Source of the DNA: Ichthyophonus hoferi
Lineage: Eukaryota > Opisthokonta > Ichthyosporea > Ichthyophonida > Ichthyophonidae
DNA: 21,122 nt
Assembly: GCA_002751075.1 (NCBI GenBank)
Contig: NAOQ01000325.1
Location: 54,014 to 75,135, forward strand
Direction: 5' to 3'
Shown here: positions 10,020 through 21,080 of the stretch, in pieces
Position numbering within the stretch: position 1 is the stretch's first letter
How the letters are laid out: the number at the start of each line of letters is the position of its first letter
Program-made: the position numbers and the translations under genes
The notes under the pieces: generated by a model
Database searches by the model: none
What the model was told of the DNA's origin: nothing
What the model saw: the letters and a program-made list of their open reading frames with translations, nothing else

Positions 10020-12360
10020 ACTCCCTGCAGACCCTCTTCCAGAAAAAGCACAGCACTTACTGAATGAAACTGATGCCACCAACCGAGGGCATCTAAAACA
10101 GTTCAAACTATTGACTAAACAAGTCAATCAAGTTGTCGTAGACAAAAAACATTTTACCCTCTGGCCCTTCCAACAACAGAAGCTTAACACTTGAAGAGAA
10201 AGGAATTCAATGCACTGTATTAAGAAATGCGCCTCCAATATAAAAAGGTCAACACTCAGTTGGAAGCTACCTAACTAATCCTTCAGCAGAAACATGCTGA
10301 AAAGACTGTAGCACAAACAGTGGCAACTTTAGCTACTGAGCATGCAGCTCAGCAGCAACAATCCTAGCTGTTGAGTGGGAATCTCATCAGAAGGCAACTG
10401 CAATTCTAGTGACTGAGCGAACAGTTTAACAAGCAGCAACTCAAGCCACACAGGATGCAGCTCAACCAGTGACAAATCAAGCAGTTGAACAAGTAAATCA
10501 ACATGCTCAACAGTAACTGCAAATACTAACTGTTGAATTTGCAGCAAAATGAGAGGCAATGTGAGGTGCAGAACAGACAGCACAGCAGACCATCACCTTA
10601 CTTGCATAACTCACTGCACAATGAGAGGCCATGCAAGCTGCTGAATGGACAGTACAATATAACACTGCCTTAACCATGGAACACACAAAAGAACCAGTGG
10701 CAAACTTAACCACATAACTCACTGTACTATGAGAGGCCACACAAGTTACTGAATGGACAGCTCACCACAATTTTACCTTAACTGTGGAATATGAAAAATC
10801 CCAACATGCACCTCAAACTGCTGACCAGGCACCAGTCCAACAGCAATGGATGGCCCCATGCACAAGCGGATCAGCATTCCCTCATTGGGAATCCTTACAA
10901 GGACCATTCAGTGGTGATGGTCCTAGAAGACCAGAAACATCAGCATCCCTTCACTGGATCCTCACAACAAGCACTTAGTGACAGTGGAATTCCTCCACCC
11001 TCATCTACAGGACATTTTCAATTACTAGAGCCTTATAGATTGAACCACAATGTGAAACTATTAAACCCATAGGCATTGCTGGCCTCTGAATCCTTAAACA
11101 CTCTACACGTGATATATACCCAATCAACATATACATTCAAGATCTAGCCCTACATACTCGACTGGAGCGATGTAGGAAACGCTATATGCTTAAAACAACT
11201 TTCACAGGAAGGATCAATGCTACATTGAATATTTACTCCATCTCCCAAGACAAACATTTTGCCCATCACCACTTCAACACTTTTGTAGACCAAGCTGCAT
11301 GGGAATATGCTGGACCTATGGATTTAGATGATTGTGAATTTGCATGCAAATAAAATTGTTTTCCTCAGTCAAACTTATGGGGACACAGCAGACACTCTAA
11401 TCAATGACAACCACAACAAGCTACTCAACTTCAAATGGGCGACCAACAAATTAGGTTCTTCTGCTATTATTCAGTACAGAATTTTATGCATCAGACTACA
11501 TGTCGTCATCCATGCATTGTCACCACAAGTCATCCCAACCAATGCCATAAAGATACTTTATATGAATAAAAACTACCATGGTGCAATTGACAACATCCAA
11601 TCATACCAAGGTGTCTATCCTGACTGGCATATCTTTGTCACCAAAGTAAAGGAATGGGAATGCATGCTAGATGTCCAGGGGAAAATGATGACAGACACAC
11701 TTTCTGAGGAAATGGTCTATGAAAAGAAAAGCTATGACAATATCAAGCAGAGTAACAACAACAGAGGATGACAAATATAGATGGAAGAGATAACCAACAT
11801 AAACCAAAGAAGGCACTAACATGCACCTATCATTCCAATATCCTGGTCAGGCATGATACAATAGACTGTACTCACAATCTCGAAAGCTAAAACTACAGGA
11901 AATCCTTTGCAGATATTAAAAAAGAGCATGCAACAGCAACTACTAAAGAAGTTGAAAAAACAAATCTGGCCAGTACAACAAAGACTGGGGCCATTGCCGA
12001 CATTGCCCACATTGGCAGTACATTCAGGGTCACCTCAAAGGAGGTGCTAAACACATCAGACTTTATAGTCAATTCAGCTGCCTCCGTGTACATCTGTTCA
12101 AAATTATCTGCATTCTCCACAACTGAAGTGACGGATATACCAGTCACAATAACTAATGGTACCTCCATGTGGGCTCTCCTCAAAGGAAAGATTACTCTAC
12201 ACTCACATGTTGGCCCAGATATAGTGCTGAACAAAGTTTTATTTATAGAAAATGCACTAGTGGGACTATTTTCCATACTGGCCCTGAAGGAGAAATTTAT
12301 CACCACTATGTTTTATGGCCATGAACATGTGGTTTTTATCTTGAGAATCTAATACTGTTA
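10020..12360 (+). mobile_element. Ty1/copia-like LTR retrotransposon fossil, broken
   Basis: GC content rises sharply over this interval. Coding traces on the plus strand follow the copia order: a repeat-rich Gln/Ala N-terminal part (about 10250-10830), a gag-like part (about 11100-11770), a zinc-knuckle-like Cys/His cluster (about 11820-11880), an aspartic-protease-like part (about 12050-12150) and the start of a GAG-pre-integrase-like segment to about 12350. Integrase, reverse transcriptase and RNase H are not seen. The element is broken in many places and looks old. No matching LTR pair is evident, and the ends given are approximate. Confidence 0.6.
10300..10830 (+). repeat. Degenerate 36-bp tandem array
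   Basis: Units of about 36 bp, alternating between types with ACTCACTG...GAGAGGC and types with CTGAATGGACAG. GAGAGGC recurs at 10551, 10623 and 10731, spacings of 72 and 108, both multiples of 36. The unit is twelve codons long and rich in Ala, Gln, Thr and Glu, as in a helical repeat of a gag N-terminal region. It lies inside the copia-like fossil. Confidence 0.6.
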
Positions 12361-13555
12361 TGTCCCCATTTAGATGACACATTAGCTAATTTCCTGATTA
12401 ATTTAAGTGTAAAAATTTAGGGCAATTCATGATAACGTACTTTGGAACATATTCTAGGCACAGAAGTGAATACAAAATTTTCTTTCAGTTTGTGTACCAG
12501 CAACGCTGTTGATTATATTCTATGAAAGATAAATGACTATCATGTGACTATTTTTGTTATAGCAAATATTATGAGTACAATGATATATTTAGGAGGATAC
12601 ATACTGCAGAATATTTGAAGCCAATTATAGCTATTTTTTGTATTTTTAAATAGGCTTCCACAGTGATTCTACTAACCCTATCCAGCCTCTGATTCCATAC
12701 TGCATACAAGGAATTCTTTAATATCATCCTTACTCTGTACAATTATTTGGCATATATTGGTTAGGGGCCTAGCTTCCACAGTTAATGGCGTACTAGACTA
12801 AATAGTTGACTAAATTATGCCATTATGACGAGGACTATGGCTTGGCTTAATGAAATACCTACCAATAATAAAAATTGCAAACCACTCTTAATGAAATGTT
12901 AAATGGCAAGAGTGTAAGATTTTCTAGCCTAAATCCAGTCAGATTAATAATTTAATAATTTATGATTAGTTGCCCATATAGTAAAAAGGTTGCATTATAC
13001 ATCTTCTATTTTTTACTGATTTCTTAATATTGCCAACCAGAGCCATTTATTATTTCACTGCTGTCTTCTCATCCCTTTCATTTTTTTTTTTAATAAGCAG
13101 CAGACAAACATAAAAATGAGAGTATTATTATCCAAAGGTCCTTTTTCAAAAATCTTGCATTTCTCATTTCTGTATTCCGGCCTTGGTCAAATAATCTGAC
13201 CTATTACTGAAAGCCTGAAACATGTTCTCAAACGACGGTGGATATTTCATAGGCTCAATTATCCGCCAGTCATTTTTTATTTTCTCTTTTGGTTTTCAAA
13301 CTGTTCATTTTTTTGTCTTGCTGTGGCTCTAAAATTTCTATAGAAAGCTGTAGAAATCTCTACATTCAGCATTTTTAAGATTGTGACACTATTCACTGGA
13401 TAAAACTTTGAATCTCTCGTAATTTTGGTCAAAAGAGGATGGCTCAGAGGAGACTCGTTGAGAACGTTATTCGATTAACTAATATCGGACTAATCTAATC
13501 ATTTCATAATCTGCTTGTTATCGGAACTTGGGCCAAACCATGTGCTCATTTGGAG
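12361..13555. other. AT-rich spacer, no feature seen
   Basis: No convincing coding frame, RNA gene or terminal repeat. A T run is at about 13081-13091. A 20-codon ORF starting MAQRRLVENVIRL opens near 13439, but nothing supports it as a gene. Confidence 0.4.
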
Positions 13556-13762
13556 TTAATGGTCTTGCAACAAACCTCTTATCATGTAACTTGCAATATG
13601 TGTAATAACTATATCTAAATTAGTGTAGTTATAGATAGAAATCATGCGGTTATCCTCTGATGGTTCAAAAACATCAGGCTTGACTAGTTGGCCTTTTAGT
13701 AAAGAATTGAGTTGAAATATTTCTACCGCTTGAGAATCAAAAGACATAATATCAATCAACAT
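13556..13762 (-). other. ORF of 68 residues, unidentified
   Basis: An open frame with protein-like composition (AVEIFQLNSLLKGQLVKPDV and further charged residues). It lies directly beside the tandem repeat and LTR-like segment, so it may be a relic of an element. No domain recognised. Confidence 0.2.
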
Positions 13763-13904
13763 TGTGAAATATATTACTGGATCGCTTATCTTATACTGAG
13801 ATTACTAGCGAGCCGGACTCATATTGTGAAATGATAATACCGGGTCACTTATCTTACTAATGAGCCTGACTCATGATAATACCGCGTCATTTATGTCACT
13901 TGAG
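13761..13904 (+). repeat. Degenerate tandem repeat, 2.5 copies of 50-60 bp
   Basis: Copy 1 starts ATTGTGAAAT at 13761, copy 2 at 13823, and a partial third copy (GATAATACCGCGTC) at about 13875. Shared blocks are ATTGTGAAAT, TACCGGGTCACTTATCTTA and GAGCC(G/T)GACTCAT. Confidence 0.75.
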
Positions 13905-13929
13905 TTAGAATCAAATCAAGGAGCGGTAT

Positions 13930-14094
13930 CGATATCCCGGTTTCTACAGAGATTGGGATAACGAGATATAAAAGAGGAAGGGACACGAAGTAATAAACAC
14001 AGTTTTTCTTTATTAACACTCATTGGGTATTTGGATCACTTGGCCTACAGGTCGAACTAGTATTAATCAACTTTATCCGAGATATAAGTTGACA
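13930..14094 (+). mobile_element. LTR-like promoter/poly(A) segment, possible solo LTR fossil
   Basis: TATAAAAG at 13967-13974 is followed by AATAAA at 13992-13997 and then a moderately GC-rich stretch to a GACA near 14094. TATA box, poly(A) signal and downstream region in such a short space is the usual arrangement in LTRs. With the tandem repeat at 13761-13904 it could form one decayed LTR. No partner copy is seen in the window, so this is tentative. Confidence 0.3.
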
Positions 14095-15116
14095 AACAAT
14101 GTATGTAAATAAATTCTGGAAAAGATTTAACTAATGTAGATGTAGATCTAAACTTTGACGTCACTAAAAGAGTAAATTTTGACGACTGAAAACAATGACT
14201 GCGCAATACTTTACATTTTACCACAAGTCATTCACCAATAAGAAAAACAATTACAATAACTTCGATATGAAAACAAAAATGTGACTGTAATAATAAAGAA
14301 TAATCTATATTTAAAGAAATTATTTTATTGGGCTCTTCCTCGATGGCAAGACAATGATAGTTTCGGTATTTCTTTATATGTTTATAATCATTTAGGATTA
14401 TTAGCAATTATTATTACATATGTAGTTTGGAAAAAATAATTAGTGCAATTGTTCGTGTTAAATGGAAACCTAAGATCATCAATCAAAATTGAACCAGCCA
14501 ATGGCAGAGACCCCGCGGGATACAATAGGTCATTTCAGATCATGTTTTGGGTACATTAAACACATTGCTTAGGCATCCTGATCAAGGCAGGTCCTGCTGA
14601 CTTATTCAATAATAAAAAATGTCTTAGCATATCTGTACTCCATATATGCAAAGGGATGCGTAAAAAGTACCCTTAATTTGGTGTTCTATCTCCCTCTAAA
14701 TGAATATAAGATACAGGAACATTCCTGTCTCTACCTATTATTCCTAACATATATATATTATAGAATACATCTTTCCATATCTAAGAAAGTTAAAAAGCAA
14801 ATATATTAACTTAATAGCTTTATTAGAAATACTGTTATCAGTAGAAATCGAATAGAACTAGTGCCTCACTATATGATCAATGAACATAAACCTGAATTAA
14901 TTAGGAATACAACATTGCATATAGTACATAGAAAGCTATACAATAAAATGTTTAAATGCTTGGCTTCGTAATCGTAAAAAATATAAAAGAAAGCTAGCTG
15001 TAGTAGCATTCTTTATGGTTATAAACACATGAATGATTAGAGACAAAGAAGTATCTAAATAAACGGAACGATCAGTTCATGCCTGATCAAAGGCATTGAG
15101 AATTACTGCCTTAATA
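14095..15116. other. AT-rich spacer with weak plus-strand open frames
   Basis: Two short plus-strand frames have protein-like composition: about 14310-14440 (contains WALPRWQDNDSFGISLYVYN, then a hydrophobic stretch) and about 14808-14970 (contains RIELVPHYMINEHKPELIRN). Neither has a start or splice context I can defend, and no family is recognised. Confidence 0.2.
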
Positions 15117-15168
15117 TTATTCATCCGAAACCAATTGATTATGTCCTATAGAGTTCAAGAGGAACAAA

Positions 15169-15465
15169 ATGCAATATTTGAATACCTTCATTCGAGAGCA
15201 AACCGGATTTAGCATTTTAGACCAAACCTCTCTTTCTATTAATTGTTCTGAAATTAAAAGGATATGCACATGCCTAACTCCTAACGACGATACGATGATC
15301 AATCATACAGTTACAATAAGCATTCCAGAAACAGGAAAGATTCCACCTTTAGCTGAAGACTTGATATTCAGCTATCCTCAACAATTTGACAGGAGGTTAA
15401 ATCCTTATCGTAATAGGTATATTATGATTAGAGAGTATAGAAGGTCTGGCTGTGACAGGACTTAA
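15169..15465 (+). CDS. ORF of 98 residues, unidentified
   Basis: ATG 15169 to TAA 15463. The frame is open seven codons further upstream, so the start is not certain. The C-terminal half is protein-like, with PETGKIPPLAEDLIFSYP and an Arg/Tyr-rich end. There is no signal peptide, membrane segment or known motif. An overlapping minus-strand open frame covers 15117-15302, but its peptide is less balanced. It could be a small gene, an exon or a relic, grouped with the weak frames at 14.3-15.0 kb. Confidence 0.3.
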   Translation: MQYLNTFIREQTGFSILDQTSLSINCSEIKRICTCLTPNDDTMINHTVTISIPETGKIPPLAEDLIFSYPQQFDRRLNPYRNRYIMIREYRRSGCDRT

Positions 15466-16309
15466 CACTTTTAATCCTATAGTGATAACCGAATAAACGT
15501 CTTTCATTTGATTTTGTTTGTCTGCTTGCATTCAAAATCAGTGAGATTATGACAACACAATTTAGTCAACAATAGAGAATGTCATGTTCCAGGCATTTAC
15601 AGGACTACTATATATTTTTATTTTTTATTCTCTATGTGTAGCTTATTGGCTACTGTCCAAAATAAGTGTAATAGTAAGCACTGCACAAACATGTTGCTAA
15701 ACCAGCTACCTTAACATATATTATAATTTTAGTAATATATTATTGTTACAGTGGGAGTAATTCTTGATAAACACCATTTTAAAATTAGCATTTATCCAAC
15801 ATTTTTTTTTCTGTGAATTGGTGAAAGTGAACTAGTGGTGCCATTTTAAAAACCGTTTGACATTAATACTAAACGTGAAATCACACCCTGAAAATCAAAT
15901 CATGTATGAACACAATACACTTATCAAAGATCTACTCAACCACTATCGTTTATTTTTGAAGAAGCCCCGCCTTCCTAGTTATTTTACAAGTATCAAAATA
16001 TCAACAATACATACATAGCACAATATTTGTTCTAGTGATTAATTATACACTCAAAATCACTAGTACCACCAATAGTCTCAGCACATTAACTTGTAAATTT
16101 AAAACTATTTAGTTTGGGGCAAGTGCAACACTATCAAACCTAAATTAAGCCTAATTTATATAATTCAGATTTCAAAAAGGATGATCATCTCAATTAACTA
16201 CAAAAGGTATCAACCTAGTACGCCCATTACCAATGTCTATATGATACAAATCCAGATAGAGATACAATTTCCACTAATTCCAAAGAGGAAACAATGAAAA
16301 GAAAAACAT
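15466..16309. other. Spacer downstream of HMG-CoA synthase
   Basis: AT-rich with no coding frame of note. It holds the 3' untranslated region of the minus-strand gene, whose stop is at 16310. No canonical AATAAA is visible close to the stop on that strand. Confidence 0.4.
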
Positions 16310-19291
16310 CTAACTACGTTTGTAGAATCGTCGGTGCATATCATCAATGTTATCAATATAGTAAGTGTTAGGGTACAGGGCAGCAATGGAGCCAACAGGG
16401 GTATAGGGGGCGAGGTGATGGGTGCTTTCTCTGAGTTTCATAGCATCCGCAAAGATGGAAGGCTGACACCAGACTCGCTCCGATAAACGATCAAGGTTGT
16501 CCTTTGCGTGAGTGTATACAGCATGCTCTGGTTGGGTAAAAGTCATCGAGAACATGGATGCAGCGAGACCGGAACCATAGGAGAAGAGGACAGCCCTCTT
16601 ACCATTAAGTTCTGTGGATGAATTTATTGGTTAATACAAATATTAAGCTTTAAAAAAAAAGTATAAATGTATACACCTTTGTACTATAAATATGTGTATT
16701 TACCCCAACACCTATATACCTAGATAATATAAACATGCAAGCACACAAATATATACAACTAATCCTTCAACAACTACTACCTCCGTCACTATTTTCTCCA
16801 AATTCTATTATTTATATAATAATATATCCTCCCTACAACACTCCACTCCATATATAAAAAATACTACTACAACCATTATCAACAAAGGATTATATATAAA
16901 ATAATTACTTACCAGCTCCTGTCTTGTTGCCCAACAACGATGCGAGACCACAATAAAGAGAGGCAGTATAAGTATTACCAAGTTCCTTTGCCAACCTAAG
17001 TGTAGGTTCAACCTTTTCCTTGGTAAGTTCCGCAGCAGCAGTCATAAAAGCTTTCTCTACATCCCTATTCATGTATGATTCTTCAAGAATTACATTGCGG
17101 AATTGCTGAAGGTCAGCAAATTTAGAGTCATCTGGATTATTAAGGAAATCATTGAACAAGATACGAGCAAAAGATTTCTTGACTAGTTTGGTAAAGGGAG
17201 AATGGAAGCAGAAGTAGTCTGGTGTGTCAATAGTAAAAGGTGTATTAAGACGCTGATAAGCCTTCTGTATGTAGCTGTTGTAACATTTATCAACAGAACG
17301 TAGGTAACATTCAATAGATAGTTTCCCATCTACTACAGGGTATTCAGATGACAGATCTGGTTTGTAGAAGTCCCAAGCGTGTTCAAAGTGGGAAGCGCGG
17401 AGACCGGCATCAATTATGATTGGGGCATTGGGCCCAATAAGCATGGCAACGGCACCTATATATGGTAGAAAGAAAAAGAAAAGGCAGAAAGTTATTATGG
17501 GTTACCGTGATATGAATTTTGACATGTATAATGCAAGAAAAATATTTGGTCATAATTAAGTAATTAAAATAATGGATCTAAAACAGTCTATGCATATAAT
17601 GCTATACTTAATAAAAAAAGAATAATTGAACATGTCTCATTTTTTATTGGTTAGAATAGTATAAATAAGGTAATCTGTGTTTTAATAATTAATTAATTGG
17701 TGATATAACTAATCACAGAAGGAATATACTAGGATATATTAAGTAACCCATTTTTTTTAAAAAAATATAGGAATAGATTAGATTGTAATTTATGTTTTAT
17801 GCCAGTGACAGACTAACCAATTATTCCACTCATTGGGCATACACGTAAACGTTTTTTTAATGTTAAATTTAAAAGATAGGGGCATCAAGTGATTATCATT
17901 GTTATGGTTATGGGTTCAAGTCCATCACATAATAGAACCTAGTGATTTAAGCTACTATAAAAATATTTCGAAAAACAAAAACTAATCAGAAATGATTAAA
18001 CAATAAATAACCACTACAGTATTAACACGGACCTAACCAATTGTTTGATAATTAGCGTGTAAGCCATGTAGTAGTAGGATTGCAATCCTATACACCTATT
18101 TTTTTGTTGTCTAATCACATAATATATGTATTCGTATATAGTAATAAACGCACTATTAAATAAAACTAATAATACATGTGTTATCTTAACTAATTACAAA
18201 AGGTTTATAACATGTTAAAAAAAGTATGTAATATAAATATGTATTAGCACTACTCTACTCTATCGGAATTATATATTTAGCACGGCTATATATTTCATTT
18301 TATATTATATGTATCACCACAATAAATTATATGATGTTTTATATAATATATATATCAAAGGTCAATTGGTATACATTATATAATGAGGTATAAAAGTATA
18401 ATATACCATTAGTACTTGTATATTAAAATAGAAGATTGGCCGTAGAAAATGGCCGTATTACAGGTAAATATATATCTAAAAGTGCATTTGAATAATCATA
18501 CAACACACATACAGTATAATATAACATGATATATAAAAACATATGAACCGTTCACGTACCAGCACCACCAGTAGGCCGAGCCGGACCAGTAGCATACACA
18601 GCAATATCTCCACACACCACCAAAGCATAGCGGCCATCCCAGGCTGAGCTCTCCATCCAAGCCACAGAGTTCAAAAGAGCAGCAGTACCACCATAACATG
18701 CGTTGGTGGTATCAATTCCCTCCACATCAGTATTACCACTACCGGCAAACAGTTGCATCAGACATGTTTTGACAGACTTAGACTTGTCAATGATAGTCTC
18801 AGTGCCTACTTCCAGGTGGCCAATATCCTTGTAAGATATGTTGTACTTTGTCATAAGAGTCTCAACAACAGTTAAACAAATAGAATTGATATCCTCGCGG
18901 TCATTGCAAAAGGCCATGTTGGTCTGCCCTAGACCTATAGTGTACTTCCCCTGACTGACTCCATCGAATGACTCTGTATGGAAGAAAAAAAAAATAAGAA
19001 TTAGAAAATAGTAGAGAAACAAGAAACGTATTATGTGCTAACAGTCTCTAGTGTATATATATTCTTTCCCTCTTTTTCACTTTGCAATACAAGATCCCTT
19101 TCAGTAGACTGAATCAAGCAAGGCTCAATCGTTCTCCTAACCCAACCCATTCTTATTATCTGACACATGTTTCTATATAAATAAACAATAATAATTGTTG
19201 ACTCACCTAGCTCAGCCTGGTTCACAACTGTGATAGGATAATACACCTCAATGGCGTGAATACCAATATTTTGTGCCTTATGAGTCGCCAT
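16310..19291 (-). CDS. ERG13: Hydroxymethylglutaryl-CoA synthase, 4 exons, complete
   Basis: Exons on the minus strand: 19291-19207, 18973-18560, 17455-16913, 16611-16310, total 1344 nt, 447 residues plus TAG. Donors are GTGAGT, GTACGT and GTAAGT; acceptors are CATACAG, ATATAG and CCACAG. All three introns fall after the first base of a codon. The enzyme condenses acetyl-CoA and acetoacetyl-CoA to HMG-CoA, the committed early step of the mevalonate/sterol pathway. Catalytic residues by family alignment: E87 in LEVGTET, C121 in NACYGGT (acetyl-enzyme nucleophile), H251 in FHSPFTKLV. Also present are [13 protein letters not shown] near the N-terminus, [10 protein letters not shown] near 160-169 and [10 protein letters not shown] in exon 4. 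No mitochondrial presequence, so the cytosolic form. Length suits fungal enzymes and lacks the extra C-terminal tail of the vertebrate cytosolic protein. The start [10 protein letters not shown] aligns with the family N-terminus. The gene appears intact. Confidence 0.96.
17456..18559 (-). other. Intron 2 of HMG-CoA synthase, 1.1 kb
   Basis: By far the largest intron of the gene (the others are 233 and 301 bases). It is AT-rich with T runs and no coding frame. It contains an isolated GGTTCAAGTCC at 17913-17923, matching a pol III B-box, without a supporting stem. Confidence 0.75.
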
Positions 19292-19408
19292 ATTGTCTAA
19301 AATAACGAAATATAATGTTTAGATTGTGATTTTATGCTAACCGAAAATTAATCCAGAGGTTTATTTATTTAAACTTTAAACTGTTGCTACTTTCAGCTCC
19401 CTTTTTTT

Positions 19409-19418
19409 ATTGGCTAAT
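19409..19418 (-). promoter_or_regulatory. CCAAT box upstream of HMG-CoA synthase
   Basis: ATTAGCCAAT in the gene's sense, about 118-127 bases before the ATG. This is a usual place for a CCAAT-binding HAP/NF-Y complex site. Function is inferred from position only. Confidence 0.4.
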
Positions 19419-19447
19419 ACTACAATGAATAAATTGCCGTTCACACA

Positions 19448-19453
19448 CACGTG
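19448..19453. promoter_or_regulatory. CACGTG E-box upstream of HMG-CoA synthase
   Basis: CACGTG inside CACACACACGTGA, about 157-162 bases before the ATG. E-boxes bind bHLH factors. SREBP-type sterol regulators recognise E-box-like and TCAC-containing sites, and sterol genes are their usual targets, so sterol feedback is plausible but unproven. Confidence 0.35.
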
Positions 19454-20341
19454 AGTATTATTTTTTACATATAATATCTTGTATTTCATAATAAATAATA
19501 ATAATAATATTTTAAAAATATATATTTAAAAATATATAAAAAATAGAAGAAAAAAATGCATAAAAACTGTTACGAAATCTTTGATAATTTATATTATTAA
19601 ATGAAGTTCCGCAAATATGCTTATCTCAAAGACCTTCCAAACTGAGCGGTGATTCCTATAATATCATGAAGTTAAAACGTACTTTTCGTCGTAAGATTGT
19701 TTTTCAAGTTTTCTGACGGGGCCTGCACTCATACTAATGTGCATAAATTAGAGTTATTACGTTTTTATTGATATACTATATAGTATTAGTAAATATTAAT
19801 AGAGAAAAAATAATTTTATTTACTCTTATAATATTAACATGTCTTTTATAGTATACATGATATTATAGAAAGGATTTCAATACATCGCCAAAGCCTAACC
19901 AATAAAATCAAGATAGCCAATCATAACCAAGATTGGTGGTGCGCCTTGGAGCTAATATACCCATTTGTATAGGCTAATGCCTTAAGCATATTTACCCGGT
20001 CCACGGTCAGGATGAACATGCTAATAATTTCAGCCGCCTACAACGCATGACTTGGCAGTTACACAATGAAAAAGAATGGTGTTGGTTCGTAACTATTAGG
20101 CTGTGCTCTAGTTATGTCTTTGCCGCGTGCTTTCACATAAAAAGCTTATGGCTACTTGCTCAATGAAAAACCTCTCTTTCTGATAGAGGATGTTTTATCA
20201 GTTGGAGAATCGGTTTAGATTGCCATGTCATCAAATTGGTTTTATCCACATAACTATCTCAAATATTAGTCATATGTTCTATTGGTTTTCTATTGTATAG
20301 GGTTTAGCCCCGATTAACGCAACATCGTTCGATTAATCAAA

Positions 20342-20449
20342 GCCAATCACTAAGCAATATTGAAAATCTATTTGTTTTAATTCGTATTTGTATCATACCA
20401 ATCACTATGCAATATTTAAATTTGTTTGAATTGGTATTTGAATCATGAG
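20342..20449 (+). repeat. Tandem duplication, two copies of about 55 bp
   Basis: Copy 1 (20342-20396) begins GCCAATCACTAAGCAATAT and copy 2 (20397-20449) begins ACCAATCACTATGCAATAT. Both continue with a TTTGTTTTAATT/TTTGTTTGAATT block and GTATTTG(T/A)ATCAT. The copies have diverged by several substitutions and small gaps. Confidence 0.8.
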
Positions 20450-21079
20450 ATAAAGGAATTTCCAATTAAGGTCATGGAGAAGTTCATTGTAGGTCACTAA
20501 CATTGCAAGCCTCCCATTAGTGGAAACTAAGATTATCACTGTAAGAGATGTAAGATTATAAGAACTATACTGTTTATATAATTAGTAACTGGACCAATGT
20601 CTTTTGATCGCTGAAAATCGTAAGTTTTCAAGAAATCAATAAGCTAATAATTACATGAACGAGACCAGATTTTTTTCCAGAAAATGCAACACAATACAAT
20701 ACAGGAAAATGCAATATAATTAGAATACAGTCTAGTAGCATTGTATAATGTATGATAAGAGCATCTTTATTAATCTATCTTTTGCTGCCGTGATATATAA
20801 TATTTTACTTTAGATAAAATATATTATTACGTTTTCGTAATTATACTCTCAAATTTCCTAGAACAATTCTAAATTTAGTTAAAATAACATCAAATCAGGG
20901 ACTTGACAACACAGATTATACATAGCTATCACGGAAATCTGGTTTTTCTACCGGGCACGTGTGAATTCCTTAGTTCATAGTAACTCTGAAAAAACCTTTT
21001 TTTTTTTTTTAATATTTTTTTTTTCCTTTTGCTATATCAGTTGCCTTTCAGGGGCTTATGAAATGAATCTTTACCAAAT

Positions 21080-21080
<1 letters not shown>

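Larger units (their letters stand above)
19292..21080. other. Upstream AT-rich region, no gene seen
   Basis: Contains the probable HMG-CoA synthase promoter at its left end. A 16-codon ORF starting MKLKRTFRRK near 19667 has a GTAAGA donor-like site inside it and could be a first exon, but no second exon was found. T runs lie at about 20996-21024. No RNA gene is recognised. Confidence 0.4.

Noticed and set aside
10507-10740. Minus-strand ORFs of 77-84 residues at 10.3-10.7 kb
   Set aside because: They are antisense shadows of the 36-bp tandem array in the copia-like fossil.
11893-12306. 137-residue minus-strand ORF
   Set aside because: It is antisense to the protease-like region of the plus-strand copia-like fossil and has no recognisable domain of its own.
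17913-17923. GGTTCAAGTCC, a perfect pol III B-box, suggesting a tRNA or tRNA-derived SINE
   Set aside because: The five bases on either side do not pair into a T stem (only two pairs form) and no A-box or acceptor stem is found upstream, so it is not a tRNA gene.
18079-18090. GGATTGCAATCC palindrome followed by a T run, resembling an RNA gene end or terminator
   Set aside because: The palindrome is short, inside an intron of the opposite-strand gene, with no upstream RNA fold that I can support.
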